A stretch of 64,000 nt of DNA from Myxococcus stipitatus (GTDB lineage Bacteria; Myxococcota; Myxococcia; Myxococcales; Myxococcaceae), in the NCBI RefSeq assembly GCF_037414475.1, contig NZ_CP147913.1, forward strand, positions 2,852,001 through 2,916,000, read 5' to 3'. Shown here one piece after another: positions 1 to 9,208 of the stretch; positions within the stretch are counted from its first letter, which is position 1; the number at the start of each line of letters is the position of its first letter. The notes below the pieces were generated by a model. That model saw only the letters and a list, made by a program, of their open reading frames with translations, made no database searches and was not told the origin of the DNA. The position numbers and the translations under genes are program-made.

Positions 1-878
1 TGAAGGAGCCCACCGAGGAGCTCATCACCGACTTCCTGGGGCTGTCCAAGGACGAGAAGCTCACCCGCGAGGCGCGCAACGAAGCGGCGCTCGCGGTGGC
101 CCGCCTGCGCTACGAGCGACAGGACTTCGCCGGCGCGCTGACGGCCTACAACCTGGTGAAGCTGCCGGAGCTGGACCCGGGCCGCGCCAGCCTCTACCTG
201 GAGGAGGCGTGGACGCGCTACAAGCTGGGCGAACTGCGCGCGTCGCTGGGCATCCTCACCACGCTGGACGCGCCGTCGTTCCGCGATGAGTTCCTGCCGG
301 ACAAGTACCTGCTGCGCGCCCTCATCTACCGTGACTTGTGCCACTACCTGCCCGCCAAGCGCGCGGCGAAGGAACTCACGCGCCGCTTCGCCGACTCGCT
401 GGAGGCGGTGCGCAACCGCGATGACCTGACGCAGGACATGCGCCTGCGCCGCGCGGCGAACTCGCACGGTGGAACGATGCGCGCCTCGCGCTTCGTGGAG
501 ACGTTGGACCTGGAGGGTGAGCGCCTGGGCCGCTACGCCGGCAGCTTCGGCGACCGGCTCTTCACGCACCTGACCAAGCTGTATGACTTGTCGCGCGCGG
601 AGGCCGTGCGGGTCTACGACGCGCGCTTGTCGGACGCCGTGCGCCAGGAGGCGGACACGCTTTTGCGCGCCGCAGAGCAGGTGCGGCTGATGGAATACGA
701 AGTGGGACTGAAGCTGTACGAGCGCGTGAAGAAGGGCGCGAAAATCGTGGCGCCCGAGGATGAACAACTCCTGACGCCCGACAGCGTCGCCTTCCGCTTC
801 AACGGCGAATACTGGAACGACGAGCTCAAGTCGTACCGGGTCAGCATCGAGAGCCGCTGCATCGAGGAGACCCCATGA
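1..878 (+). CDS. TPR-like protein, 5-prime partial
   Basis: The reading frame is open from the left edge of the window, so the true start lies upstream. The visible part (about 292 residues) is all-helical, with degenerate TPR-like helical pairs such as residues reading ALTAYNLVKLPELDPGRASL, and a charged C-terminal part rich in Glu, Arg and Lys. No catalytic motif is seen. The stop overlaps the ATG of the next gene in an ATGA, the first of four such couplings, so it is the first visible member of a TPR/lipoprotein operon. A role in assembling an envelope complex is inferred only from the neighbours. It cannot be assigned to a named family from this fragment. Confidence 0.8.
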   Translation, partial: KEPTEELITDFLGLSKDEKLTREARNEAALAVARLRYERQDFAGALTAYNLVKLPELDPGRASLYLEEAWTRYKLGELRASLGILTTLDAPSFRDEFLPDKYLLRALIYRDLCHYLPAKRAAKELTRRFADSLEAVRNRDDLTQDMRLRRAANSHGGTMRASRFVETLDLEGERLGRYAGSFGDRLFTHLTKLYDLSRAEAVRVYDARLSDAVRQEADTLLRAAEQVRLMEYEVGLKLYERVKKGAKIVAPEDEQLLTPDSVAFRFNGEYWNDELKSYRVSIESRCIEETP

Positions 879-3800
879 CCGGCACCATGACCGGCCTGAT
901 TGCCGCCGCCCTCTTGGCGGCCACCGCCCCGGGAGCCAGCCGCTCCGGCCCCGGACTCAATCCCATCGTCTCCAAGGCCAAGGAGCGCGAGGAGCTCATC
1001 ACCAAGCTCAAGCGCGACATCTTCAAGGTCGACCGCGCCATCGGCGAGACGGAGAAGCTCATCTCCAAGAGCCGCAACGCGCCGTACCTGCCGGACCTCC
1101 AGTTCCGGCTGGCCGAGCTCTTCGTCGAGAAGAGCCGCTACGTGTACTACCTCCAGGCGGAGTCCCGGCCCGAGGGAGCCACGGGCGCCATCGTCTCCCC
1201 CGAGACGCGGCTGCTCAAGCAGAAGGCGGTGCAGATGTACTACCGCCTCTTGCGCGAGTACCCGGACTTCAAGGACGGCGACCAGGTGACGTTCTACCTG
1301 GCGCACGAGCAGCGCGAACTGGGCCAGTTCGACGAGATGCTCAAGACGCTCGGGGACCTGACGCGCAAGTTCACCACCAGCCCGCTGCGGCTGGAGGCGG
1401 AGCAGATTCTCGGCGACCACTTCTTCGACAAGGCGGACCTCGTCGAGGCGGAGAAGCACTACCAGGCGATTCTGGAGGCCCCGCCCTCCCCCGTGCATGA
1501 CCTGGCCCGCTACAAGATGGGCTGGATTCGGGTGAACCAGGCCAAGCACGCGGACGCCGTGACGTTCTTCGAGGCCGCGGCCGCCAGCGCGCCCCTGCCG
1601 GGCGTGGACGTGAAGAAGGCGCTCAACGTCAAGCGCGAGGCGCTGCTGGACCTCGTCTACAGCTACACGGAGGCGCGTCCGGCCAAGGGCGCGCTCAACT
1701 ACTTCGAGAAGCTCAGCGACAGCCGCGCCACGTATGCGCTGGCGCTGGACAAGCTGGGCAACCGCTACTTCATCAAGCAGCAGTACGAGTGGGCCATCCC
1801 CGCGCTGCGCAAGCTGATGGAGATTCAGCACGACCCGGAGCTGGACCTGGAGCGCGGCCAGAAGCTCTACGACGCCCTCAAGGCGGCCAAGGGCAAGGTG
1901 CTGCCGGACCCCGAGGACCTGCGCGTGCTGGTGCGCGCGGCGGTGCAGAGCAAGACGGACCCGGAGCTGCCGGAGACGGACCGCAAGAAGCAGCTGGCGG
2001 AGCTGGAGGAGATGGGGCGCGACCTGGCCACGCAGCTGCACCTGGCCGCGCAGAAGAAGGAGGAGAAGGAGCTCTACCTGAGCACCGCCGAGGCGTACGA
2101 GGCGTACCTGAGCCTCTTCCGTCCCGACGCGTACGTGCGGCCGATGATGAAGAACCGCGCGGAGGCGCTCTTCTCCGCCAAGGCCTTCCCGGAGGCGGCG
2201 CGTCAGTTCGAGGAGCTGGCCCGCTACGAGGCCAAGGCCAAGGACACCAAGGGCGAGGAGGAGGCCGTCTACGCGGCGCTGCTCGCGCACTTCTCCACGC
2301 TCAAGCCGGAGGAGGCCCTCAAGCGCAACGCGTACGAGGTCGCCGACGCGCGCCAGGCCATGAAGCTGCTGGGCGCCGACTACGTGTCGCGCTACCCCAA
2401 GAGCCCCAACGTCCTGGACGTGAAGTTCAACATCGCGCGCGCCTTCTACGAGGACGGCGACTACCCCAAGGCCGCGGAGCTGTTCACCGCCTTCGCGCTC
2501 ACGCATCCGCAGCACAAGGAGGCCACCGTCGCGGGCAACCTGGCGCTCGACAGCTTGCGGCAGGTCAACGACTTCAAGGGCCTGGATGAGACGGGCAAGA
2601 AGTTCCTCACCTCGCCCCTGCCGCAGAACTTCCGCGCGGAGGTGCAGAAGATTCTCACCCAGAGCCGCGCCGAGGCGCTGGACGAGCTGGCGCTCCAGAG
2701 CGCCCAGGAGACGGGCGACGTCATCCAGGGCCTCGTGAAGGTGGCGGACGAGAACAAGAACTCCGACATCGGCGAGAAGGCCCTGTACGGCGCGTTCACC
2801 GCGGCGCGCGAGAAGCGCGACTTGCAGGCCGAGCGCGACCTGGGCGGCAAGCTGGTGCAGGACTACCCCAAGAGCCAGTACCTGTCGGACGTGCTCTTGA
2901 CGCTGGGCCGGCACGCGGCGGAAGCGGCGGCGTTCGGCGAGGCGGCGACGTGGTTCGAGCAGGTGGGCCAGAAGCTGGGCGCGGACATCGCCGGCGTGGA
3001 TGGGTGGCTGGCGGGCGCGCGGCTGCGCATGGCGCTGGGTGAGTACAAGGAGGCCGCGCGCAACCTGGAGACGGCGGCGGAGATCTCCGGCGCGCGCAAG
3101 TCGGAGGTGCTGGTGCTCCTGGCCGAGGCGCGGCTGAAGGCGAAGGACTATTCGCGCGCGAAGCTGGCGGCGGAGTCCGCGCTGAAGCTGGACCCGCGCA
3201 GCGCGGGGGCGGCGGCGGTGCTCGCCGAGGTGCAGGCGACCACGGCGCCCACGGCCAACGCGGACGCGCTGGTGGCCACGCTCACCACCGCGGTGCAGGG
3301 GCCCAACGGGCAGACGGAAGAGGCGGCCAAGGGCCTGTGGTTCCTGGGCGAGATTCTCTACCGCGGCTACAAGGACCTGCCGGCGGACAAGGTGGAGGAG
3401 AAGGTCGCCGCGCTCCAGAGCCTGGAGGGCATCTACACGCAGGCCGCGTCGCTGGGTTATCCCGAGTGGGCGGTGGCCTCGCTGTGGAAGCTGGCGCTGG
3501 CGTACGGCCACATCGCGGACGTGGTGGAGTCCACGCCGGTGCCCGCGGGGCTGTCCTCGGCGGAGTCGCAGCAGTTCCAGGCGGCGGTGAAGGAGCAGGT
3601 CGGTCCGCTGAAGGCGCGCTCGGAAGAGGCGTTCAAGGCGTGCCTGTCCCGCGCGGAGTCGCTGGAGGTGTTCAACGCCGCGGTGGTGGGCTGCCGCTCG
3701 CGCACCGAGCAGGCCGCGCTGCCCGTGCCGCAGCCGGGTGCGCCCATGCAGCCCGCGGCGCTGGAGGACTTGCGCAAGAAGGCCGAGCGCACGCTCAGCG

Positions 3801-4147
3801 TGGAGTCCCTGGAGGCGCTGGGCCTGGCCTACCTGGACGCGCGTCAGTTCGGCGTTGCGCAGCTGACGTTCGGCCGGGTGACGGAGCTTCAGGACACCAA
3901 GGCGTCGGCGCACTCCGCGCTGGGCTGGGCGCTGCTCAACATGGGGGATGCCATGGGTGCTCGCGCCGCGTACGCGAAGGCCATGGACTCCGACCCCACC
4001 TACGACAAGGCCCGGCTCAACCTGGCCGCGCTGCGCTGCCGCTTCGGCGACGTGGAAGGGGCCCGGCGCGAGCTGTCCGTCCTCAAGGACGTGGGCTCGC
4101 TCAACGGCCCGGACGTGGACACCGCGGGATGGAAGGCGTGCAAGTGA
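875..4147 (+). CDS. Large exported TPR-repeat protein
   Basis: This 1090-residue protein starts with a short hydrophobic stretch (about residues 5-20, LIAAALLAA) that looks like a signal peptide. Nearly all the rest is TPR-type helical pairs, for example FRLAELFVEKSRYVYY near residue 75, RFYEDGDYPKAAELF-like units in the middle and a last clear repeat near 1000-1060. TPR solenoids bind other proteins, so a periplasmic scaffold role is likely. The start is fixed by the ATGA overlap with the gene before it. Its size and architecture recall TPR proteins of the myxobacterial gliding (Glt) and spore-coat (Nfs) machines, but none of the beta-barrel partners of those machines are here, so no symbol is given. 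Confidence 0.87.
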   Translation: MTGTMTGLIAAALLAATAPGASRSGPGLNPIVSKAKEREELITKLKRDIFKVDRAIGETEKLISKSRNAPYLPDLQFRLAELFVEKSRYVYYLQAESRPEGATGAIVSPETRLLKQKAVQMYYRLLREYPDFKDGDQVTFYLAHEQRELGQFDEMLKTLGDLTRKFTTSPLRLEAEQILGDHFFDKADLVEAEKHYQAILEAPPSPVHDLARYKMGWIRVNQAKHADAVTFFEAAAASAPLPGVDVKKALNVKREALLDLVYSYTEARPAKGALNYFEKLSDSRATYALALDKLGNRYFIKQQYEWAIPALRKLMEIQHDPELDLERGQKLYDALKAAKGKVLPDPEDLRVLVRAAVQSKTDPELPETDRKKQLAELEEMGRDLATQLHLAAQKKEEKELYLSTAEAYEAYLSLFRPDAYVRPMMKNRAEALFSAKAFPEAARQFEELARYEAKAKDTKGEEEAVYAALLAHFSTLKPEEALKRNAYEVADARQAMKLLGADYVSRYPKSPNVLDVKFNIARAFYEDGDYPKAAELFTAFALTHPQHKEATVAGNLALDSLRQVNDFKGLDETGKKFLTSPLPQNFRAEVQKILTQSRAEALDELALQSAQETGDVIQGLVKVADENKNSDIGEKALYGAFTAAREKRDLQAERDLGGKLVQDYPKSQYLSDVLLTLGRHAAEAAAFGEAATWFEQVGQKLGADIAGVDGWLAGARLRMALGEYKEAARNLETAAEISGARKSEVLVLLAEARLKAKDYSRAKLAAESALKLDPRSAGAAAVLAEVQATTAPTANADALVATLTTAVQGPNGQTEEAAKGLWFLGEILYRGYKDLPADKVEEKVAALQSLEGIYTQAASLGYPEWAVASLWKLALAYGHIADVVESTPVPAGLSSAESQQFQAAVKEQVGPLKARSEEAFKACLSRAESLEVFNAAVVGCRSRTEQAALPVPQPGAPMQPAALEDLRKKAERTLSVESLEALGLAYLDARQFGVAQLTFGRVTELQDTKASAHSALGWALLNMGDAMGARAAYAKAMDSDPTYDKARLNLAALRCRFGDVEGARRELSVLKDVGSLNGPDVDTAGWKACK

Positions 4148-4662
4148 GCGCGCGCATTCCATCCACGCCCATGCGAGGACCGCGGCTGCTGGCGCTCACG
4201 GCGCTGGTCGCGGCCCTGTGCGCATGTGGCGAGGACGGCGGCACGCTGGAGGGCAGCGTGTCGCCGCTGTTGGACTTGCGCTACCAGCGCTCGGAGGCGT
4301 TGCTGGCCGAGGGGGAGCTGTCCATCAACTTCGTCGCGCCGCAGGGCTCGGGGGTGAACACCGTGCTGAAGGTGAGCGCGCGCGTGGGGGACATGATTCC
4401 CGAGGGCTACACCGGCGGGCTCGACATCAACCTGGCCGAGGACGTGGGCGGTGGCGCGCAGCGAGGCGCCATCGGCCGCAGTGTGCTGGACGAGCCCGTG
4501 CGGGTGTTTCCCCAGTTGGCGCGGGGCTCGCTCGTGGTGGACCGACTCCCCACCGCGCAGGGCCAGCGCGTGTCGGGCGACTTCCACGTCACGTTCGTCA
4601 ACGGCATCGACATCTATTCCGGCCGCACCATCTTCGGCAGCTTCGAGGCGACCGTTCCATGA
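4144..4662 (+). CDS. Small lipoprotein of the TPR operon
   Basis: A 172-residue protein whose N-terminus has a hydrophobic core (LLALTALVAALCAC) ending in a lipobox-type Cys followed by GED, so it is probably a lipoprotein. The mature part is beta-rich with no recognised domain. The GTG start overlaps the previous stop (GTGA) and has GGAAGG seven bases upstream; an ATG at 4171 is the alternative but has no ribosome-binding site in front. The gene is coupled on both sides. I do not recognise the family; by context it may anchor or accompany the TPR scaffold proteins. Confidence 0.75.
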   Translation: MSARIPSTPMRGPRLLALTALVAALCACGEDGGTLEGSVSPLLDLRYQRSEALLAEGELSINFVAPQGSGVNTVLKVSARVGDMIPEGYTGGLDINLAEDVGGGAQRGAIGRSVLDEPVRVFPQLARGSLVVDRLPTAQGQRVSGDFHVTFVNGIDIYSGRTIFGSFEATVP

Positions 4663-5297
4663 AGCACATCGTCCTGCTCACCCTTTCCCTCCTCGCCGCC
4701 GGGTGCGGCTCCAGCTACGGCATGAAGGTGCCCAGCTCGCTGGTGAAGAAGCTCCCCTTCGAGGTCCGCATCGAGCTGCTCGAGGCGGAGAACGAACTGG
4801 CGCTCGCCGTCGACAAGGTGGACGAGGCCAACAACGAGATTGACCGCGCCCGCGACAACATCCGCCGCGCCCGCTCCCGCCAGGAGGCGGCGGAGGACGA
4901 GGTGGACCGCGCCACGGACGAGGTGTCGCGCGAGGTGGCGAAGCTGGCCATCGAGGAGTCCGAGGCGCGCGTGGAGTACCTGCGCGCCAAGCAGCGCCTG
5001 TCGGTGGGGCTGCGCGGCGTGTCGGAGCTGGCGCGCGACTGCGCCTTCGCGAAGTTCGAGATGGCCAAGCTGACGTCGGCCCGCAAGGCGAAGGTGCAGG
5101 GCAGCGAGGAGCTGGACCCGAAGAAGTTCGAGGAGCAGGTGGCCGAGTGCGAGGCGGAGGTGAAGGAGGAGCGCGCGGGGCTCGCCGAGGCGGAGAAGGA
5201 AGAGAAGGCGGCGCGGGAGGCGTGGGAGGTGAAGAAGTCCGCGCTCGCGAAGAAGACGTTTGATGCGCGTGCCAGTCCCTACGTGGAGAACCTGTGA
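4659..5297 (+). CDS. Coiled-coil lipoprotein
   Basis: A 212-residue protein with a classic lipoprotein signal (residues 1-16, LSLLAAGC lipobox). It is followed by a long Glu/Lys/Arg/Ala-rich region, roughly residues 35-200, with heptad-like spacing typical of a continuous coiled coil. One Cys pair (DCAFAKFEMA and VAECEAEV) sits in the middle and could form a disulfide. The start overlaps the previous stop as ATGA and the stop overlaps the next gene in the same way. It probably sits in the outer membrane facing the periplasm as a spacer or clamp for the neighbouring TPR proteins. That role is inferred from shape and context only. Confidence 0.82.
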   Translation: MKHIVLLTLSLLAAGCGSSYGMKVPSSLVKKLPFEVRIELLEAENELALAVDKVDEANNEIDRARDNIRRARSRQEAAEDEVDRATDEVSREVAKLAIEESEARVEYLRAKQRLSVGLRGVSELARDCAFAKFEMAKLTSARKAKVQGSEELDPKKFEEQVAECEAEVKEERAGLAEAEKEEKAAREAWEVKKSALAKKTFDARASPYVENL

Positions 5298-7216
5298 TGA
5301 CGAAAGCCGGCGTCCTAGTCCTCCAGTTGCTCACCGCCCAGACGCCTCCGCCCGACGCGGCGGCGCTGGAGCGCACCGCGGCGGTGGAGAGCGCTCGCTT
5401 GCGCGCGTCTCCGGACGACGCGGACGCGCTCTACCGTCTGGGCACGGCCTTCCTGGCGTTGAACAAGCCCAAGAAGGCGGTGGAGCCACTGACGAAGCTG
5501 GTGGAGCTGGAGCCGGAGTTGATTCCCCCCAGGCTGGCCCTGGCGCGGGCGGCGCGGCTCGCGGGTGACGCGGAGAAGGCGCGCACGCTGCTGGACCAGT
5601 CCATCGCCGCGTTCCCGGAGGACATGTCGCTGCGCGCCGAGCGCGGCCTGCTCGCCCGGGTGTTGGACGAGACGGACGTGGCCATCAGCCAGTACTCCAT
5701 CGCGGTGGAGCTGGCGCCGAAGGACGCGGAGCTGCGCTTCAACCTGGGCGAGGCGCTCCAGCGCGCGAACCGCACGGACGACGCCATCGAGGCGTACCGC
5801 GAGGCGTTGAAGCTGGACACCAAGCTGAACGTGGCGCGCGTCAACCTGGGCAAGGCCCTGTCGGAAAAGGGGCTCAACGGCGAGGCCAAGGAGACGCTGC
5901 GCGAGGCCACGCGCGAGAAGCTGGGCGACGCGGAGGCGCACTACAACCTGGGTGTCCTCCTGCTGCGGGAGAATGACTACGACGGCGCCATCGGTGAGTA
6001 CCAGCGTGCCCTGGCCGCCGACCCGAAGCACGCGCGTGCGCACAACAACCTGGGTGTGGCGCTGAACGAGAAGGGCGATCCGCGCAAGGCCACGGAGGCG
6101 TTCCTCAAGGCCATCTCCGCGGACCCGAAGTACGCCGAGGCGCACTTCAACCTGGGGCTCGCGTACTTCCAGCTGGGCGACAACGTGCGCGCCACCAAGT
6201 CCTTCGAGAAGGCGCTGGTGTTGGAGCCGCGCCGCTCGAGCGGGCCGTACACGCAGCTGGGCCATCTGTATCTTGAGCAGGGCAAGAAGAAGCAGGCGGT
6301 GGAGGCCTTCAAGAAGGCCATCGAGAAGAGCTCCGACGACGGCCGCAAGACGACGGAGGCGTACCAGGGTCTGGCGCGTGCGTATCTCTCGCTGGGCAAG
6401 GCCGAGGAGGCGGTGGCCACGCTGAAGACGGCGGTGGAGGCGTTCCCCAAGGACGCCGCCGCGCGCGCGGGTTACGCCGAGGCGTTGAAGGCCAAGGGGG
6501 ACCTGGACGGCGCCATCGCGGAGTACGAGGCCTGCGTGGGCCTGACGCCCACGGTGGAGAACCGCCTGGCCCTGGCGGACACGTACGCGAAGAAGCGCGT
6601 GGCCGCGAAGGCGCAGCCTCTGTATCTGGAGATTCTCAAGGAGGACCCGAACCATCGCGGGGCGAAGCTGGCCCTGGCCGACCTGTTGATGGCGATGGGG
6701 GACTACCCTGGCGCGGAGACGTACCTGCGCCCCAAGGAAGGCGAGGAGGCCGACACGGCGGCGCTGGCGCGGCTGGGCATCGTCCACTCGCGACGCGGGC
6801 GGCCCGACCTGGCGGTGACGGAGCTGGAGGCGGTGGTGGCCAAGGACCCGGCGCAGATTGAAGCGCGCGCAGAGTTGGGCAACCTGTACCTGCGCGGTGG
6901 GGACGGAGCCAAGGCGCGCAAGGTGCTGGGCGACGTGCTCGCGGTGGAGCCTCGCAACGCGCTGGCCCTGCTCTATCTGGGGCATGCGCTGTACCAGCAG
7001 GGCAAGACGAAGGACGCGGAGAAGTCCTTCCGTGCCTCCGTGCAGATGGACCCGAACTTCGCCGAGCCGCACAACGCCCTGGGACAGTTGCTGGAGGCCG
7101 CCCAGCGGATGGATGAGGCGAAGCAGTCCTATGAGGCGGCGCTCAAGCTGGAGCCGAACCACGAGGACGCGAAGCAGGCCCTGAAGCGGCTGGGCGCATC
7201 CGCGAAGAAGGAGTAG
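5294..7216 (+). CDS. TPR-repeat protein
   Basis: This 640-residue protein has very regular 34-residue TPR units, for example AHYNLGVLLLRENDYDGAI, AHNNLGVALNEKGDPRKA and AHFNLGLAYFQLGDNVRA between about residues 215 and 320, and further units to the C-terminus. The N-terminus has only a short hydrophobic stretch (VLVLQLLTAQ), so export is possible but not certain. The ATGA overlap with the lipoprotein gene fixes the start. It is the last gene of the operon and faces a convergent gene across a hairpin-rich spacer. Regular TPRs of this kind act as protein-binding scaffolds; the partner cannot be read from the sequence. Confidence 0.87.
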   Translation: MMTKAGVLVLQLLTAQTPPPDAAALERTAAVESARLRASPDDADALYRLGTAFLALNKPKKAVEPLTKLVELEPELIPPRLALARAARLAGDAEKARTLLDQSIAAFPEDMSLRAERGLLARVLDETDVAISQYSIAVELAPKDAELRFNLGEALQRANRTDDAIEAYREALKLDTKLNVARVNLGKALSEKGLNGEAKETLREATREKLGDAEAHYNLGVLLLRENDYDGAIGEYQRALAADPKHARAHNNLGVALNEKGDPRKATEAFLKAISADPKYAEAHFNLGLAYFQLGDNVRATKSFEKALVLEPRRSSGPYTQLGHLYLEQGKKKQAVEAFKKAIEKSSDDGRKTTEAYQGLARAYLSLGKAEEAVATLKTAVEAFPKDAAARAGYAEALKAKGDLDGAIAEYEACVGLTPTVENRLALADTYAKKRVAAKAQPLYLEILKEDPNHRGAKLALADLLMAMGDYPGAETYLRPKEGEEADTAALARLGIVHSRRGRPDLAVTELEAVVAKDPAQIEARAELGNLYLRGGDGAKARKVLGDVLAVEPRNALALLYLGHALYQQGKTKDAEKSFRASVQMDPNFAEPHNALGQLLEAAQRMDEAKQSYEAALKLEPNHEDAKQALKRLGASAKKE

Positions 7217-7221
7217 CGCCC

Positions 7222-7284
7222 GCGGCTGTCTCCAGCCGCACCGTGCTCACGGAGGCGAGCGCCGCGCGCGGCAGTGCGCGGCGC
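7222..7284. terminator. Two hairpins between convergent genes
   Basis: The 99-base spacer between convergent genes holds two perfect inverted repeats: GCGGCTG/CAGCCGC at 7222-7239 with a 4-base loop, and GCGCCGCGC/GCGCGGCGC at 7259-7284 with an 8-base loop. There is no T tract, as is common in high-GC genomes. A bidirectional terminator is the simplest reading. Confidence 0.5.
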
Positions 7285-7315
7285 CCTCCCTGCTCTCCAC
7301 GAAGCAAGGGAGCGC

Positions 7316-8164
7316 TCACGCGGGCATCCCCAGCAGCACCGCGCCCACGGAGACGAGCGCCGCGCCCATGAGCTGGCGGCGCCCGAGCCGCTCTCCCTGG
7401 AGCGCTGCCAGTACCAGCGCGAAGGCGATAGACGTGTTGCGCAGCGTGAGCACCGCCCCCGCCCCGCTGTCGTTGAGCGCGGACAGGAGCAACGCGAACG
7501 ACGCCATGCAGATGGCGCCTGCGATGACGACAAGCCCAGGCTTGCTCCACGCCTGACGTTGAAGAGTTCCCCACCCCGTGCTCCGGCTGCGCTCCAGCAT
7601 CAGCACCGGCAACGCGACGAGCAGCCCCGTGGTGAAGAGCGCGGGCGGCTGCGCCCCATCGGCGAGCGCCATCTTGTAGCTCAGGTGGTAGCCCGCGATG
7701 GCCACCGCCGCCAACGCCGCCCAAGCCACGCCCGACGCCGCCGGCCCCGTGGGACGCGCCACGTGCATCACCGCCAACCCACCGCCCAGCACCACCGCAC
7801 CCGTGAGCGTCCACGCGGAGACGGGCTCGCTCAGCACCAACACGGACACGGGCCACACCAGCAACATCGCCCCACCGCGAGACACCGTGTACGCCAATCC
7901 CAGCGGCGCACGATGCAGCGCCCGGGACAACGCCGCCAGATAGACGCTCTCACACGCGCCCGCCGCCAGCGCCCACGCAAGCCCTCGCGTGGTGGGGAAG
8001 GCCTCCCCCTTCATCCCGAACGCCCAGAGCCCACCGCCCACCATGGCCACGGTGATGACACCCACCACTCCCGCTTCGGGATGTGGATGCTTCTTGAGCA
8101 TCGCGTTCCACGACGCATGCAGGAACGCGGACAACAACACCCACACCAGAGCAACGGTCTCCAA
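7316..8164 (-). CDS. EamA/DMT-family transporter
   Basis: A 282-residue hydrophobic protein made of about ten predicted membrane helices arranged as two EamA halves, with the second half starting near AASGVAWAALAAVAIAG. The N-terminal ALVWVLLSAFLHASWNAMLK is typical of drug/metabolite transporter superfamily members. Such proteins export amino acids, metabolites or drugs across the inner membrane; the substrate cannot be told from sequence. It is on the same strand as the heme genes but 240 bases downstream of hmuV, with a structured spacer between, so it is likely a separate unit. Confidence 0.85.
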   Translation of the reverse strand: METVALVWVLLSAFLHASWNAMLKKHPHPEAGVVGVITVAMVGGGLWAFGMKGEAFPTTRGLAWALAAGACESVYLAALSRALHRAPLGLAYTVSRGGAMLLVWPVSVLVLSEPVSAWTLTGAVVLGGGLAVMHVARPTGPAASGVAWAALAAVAIAGYHLSYKMALADGAQPPALFTTGLLVALPVLMLERSRSTGWGTLQRQAWSKPGLVVIAGAICMASFALLLSALNDSGAGAVLTLRNTSIAFALVLAALQGERLGRRQLMGAALVSVGAVLLGMPA

Positions 8165-8292
8165 CGAGGCTCCTCGACGGCGCGAAGCCCGTATGTATCG
8201 CGTCCCGTCGCGCCGCGCAGTCCCGTGTCAGCCCGCCTGCTCTCGAGCAGCGGAACCAGACGACACGTGCACCTGGATATCCGGTGAAGACA

Positions 8293-8365
8293 CTCCTCGC
8301 GGGGGCGGGCGCCCGACAGTGAGACATGGAGGGAGGCCGGGTCCGCCGCACACCCCCGCGAGGAG
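8293..8365. repeat. Perfect 13-base inverted repeat downstream of hmuV
   Basis: CTCCTCGCGGGGG at 8293-8305 pairs perfectly with CCCCCGCGAGGAG at 8353-8365 around a 47-base loop that itself contains a GGGCGCCC-type palindrome. It lies in the 240-base gap after hmuV and before the EamA gene. It could be a terminator or part of a structured RNA; no T tract follows. The rest of the gap shows no gene. Confidence 0.45.
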
Positions 8366-8404
8366 CCACTTCAAGACTGCATCCACTTCAACCACCACCT
8401 CCCC

Positions 8405-9208
8405 TCACGCGGGAGGCGAAGCTCGGCCCGCGGGGATGACGAGCGGCCCTGATACGTCCGGCCACTCGACCACCTGGACCTGCAATCCAAACGTGCTGGC
8501 GATGAGCTCGGCACGGAGGACCTGCGACGGAGACCCCAGCTCCACCAACCGTCCCCCCGCGAGCACCGCGATTCGATGCGCGTAACGCGCCGCCAGATTC
8601 AAGTCGTGAAGCACCGCGAGCACCGCGCCACCCTTGTGGGCAAAACGCGTGGCCTCCTCCAGGACCAGATGCTGATGCGCCAGGTCCAGGCTCGACGTCG
8701 GCTCGTCGAGCAAGAGATAGCGATGTCCCTCCGCGGGCGCATCCCAGAGTTGCGCCAGCACTCGCGCGAGCTGCGCCCGTTGCCGCTCTCCACCCGAAAG
8801 GGACGTATACGGCCGCGATGCCAGATGCCGGATGTCCATCACATCCAGCGCGGCCAGCGCGACCTCCATGTCCACGCTCCCCTCGCCTCGCGACGCATAG
8901 GGACTGCGCCCCAGCAGCGCCACCTCCAGCACCGTGAAGCCAAACCCCAGCGAGGACTCCTGCGGAAGCACACCCAACCGCAGCGCCCGCTCCCGGGACG
9001 GCCACTTCAACAACGGTTGTCCATCCAGCACCACCTCGCCCACTGTGCAGCGCAGCTCTCCCGAGAGCGCCGACAACAGCGTGGACTTGCCCGCGCCGTT
9101 GGGCCCCACCACGGCGAGCACCTCGCCGGGCATCAACTCCAACGACAGCGGCCCCAGCGCGCGCCCACGGCCCCGCCAGACTTCGACGCCTCGCACCTGA
9201 AGACTCAT
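8405..9208 (-). CDS. hmuV: Heme ABC transporter ATP-binding protein HmuV
   Basis: The 267-residue ATPase of the heme importer. It has the Walker A motif GPNGAGKST near residue 36, the ABC signature LSGGERQR near 140, Walker B LLLDEPTSSLD near 168 and the switch His in AVLHDLNLAA near 200. Length and order fit the FepC/HmuV class. It energises HmuU at the cytoplasmic face of the inner membrane. The ATG overlaps the hmuU stop (ATGA). It is the last gene of the heme operon and is followed by a long inverted repeat. Confidence 0.93.
   Translation of the reverse strand: MSLQVRGVEVWRGRGRALGPLSLELMPGEVLAVVGPNGAGKSTLLSALSGELRCTVGEVVLDGQPLLKWPSRERALRLGVLPQESSLGFGFTVLEVALLGRSPYASRGEGSVDMEVALAALDVMDIRHLASRPYTSLSGGERQRAQLARVLAQLWDAPAEGHRYLLLDEPTSSLDLAHQHLVLEEATRFAHKGGAVLAVLHDLNLAARYAHRIAVLAGGRLVELGSPSQVLRAELIASTFGLQVQVVEWPDVSGPLVIPAGRASPPA

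Noticed and set aside
614-4162. Long open frame (1182 codons) on the minus strand opposite the TPR genes
   Set aside because: It is rich in Arg, Leu, His and Gln in low-complexity runs, as expected for the complement of GC-rich coding DNA, and has no domain. The plus-strand frames carry clear TPR motifs.
1-7216. Assignment of the TPR genes to the Glt gliding or Nfs spore-coat systems
   Set aside because: TPR architecture alone is not specific; the outer-membrane barrel and FHA or AgmX-type partners are not found beside these genes.
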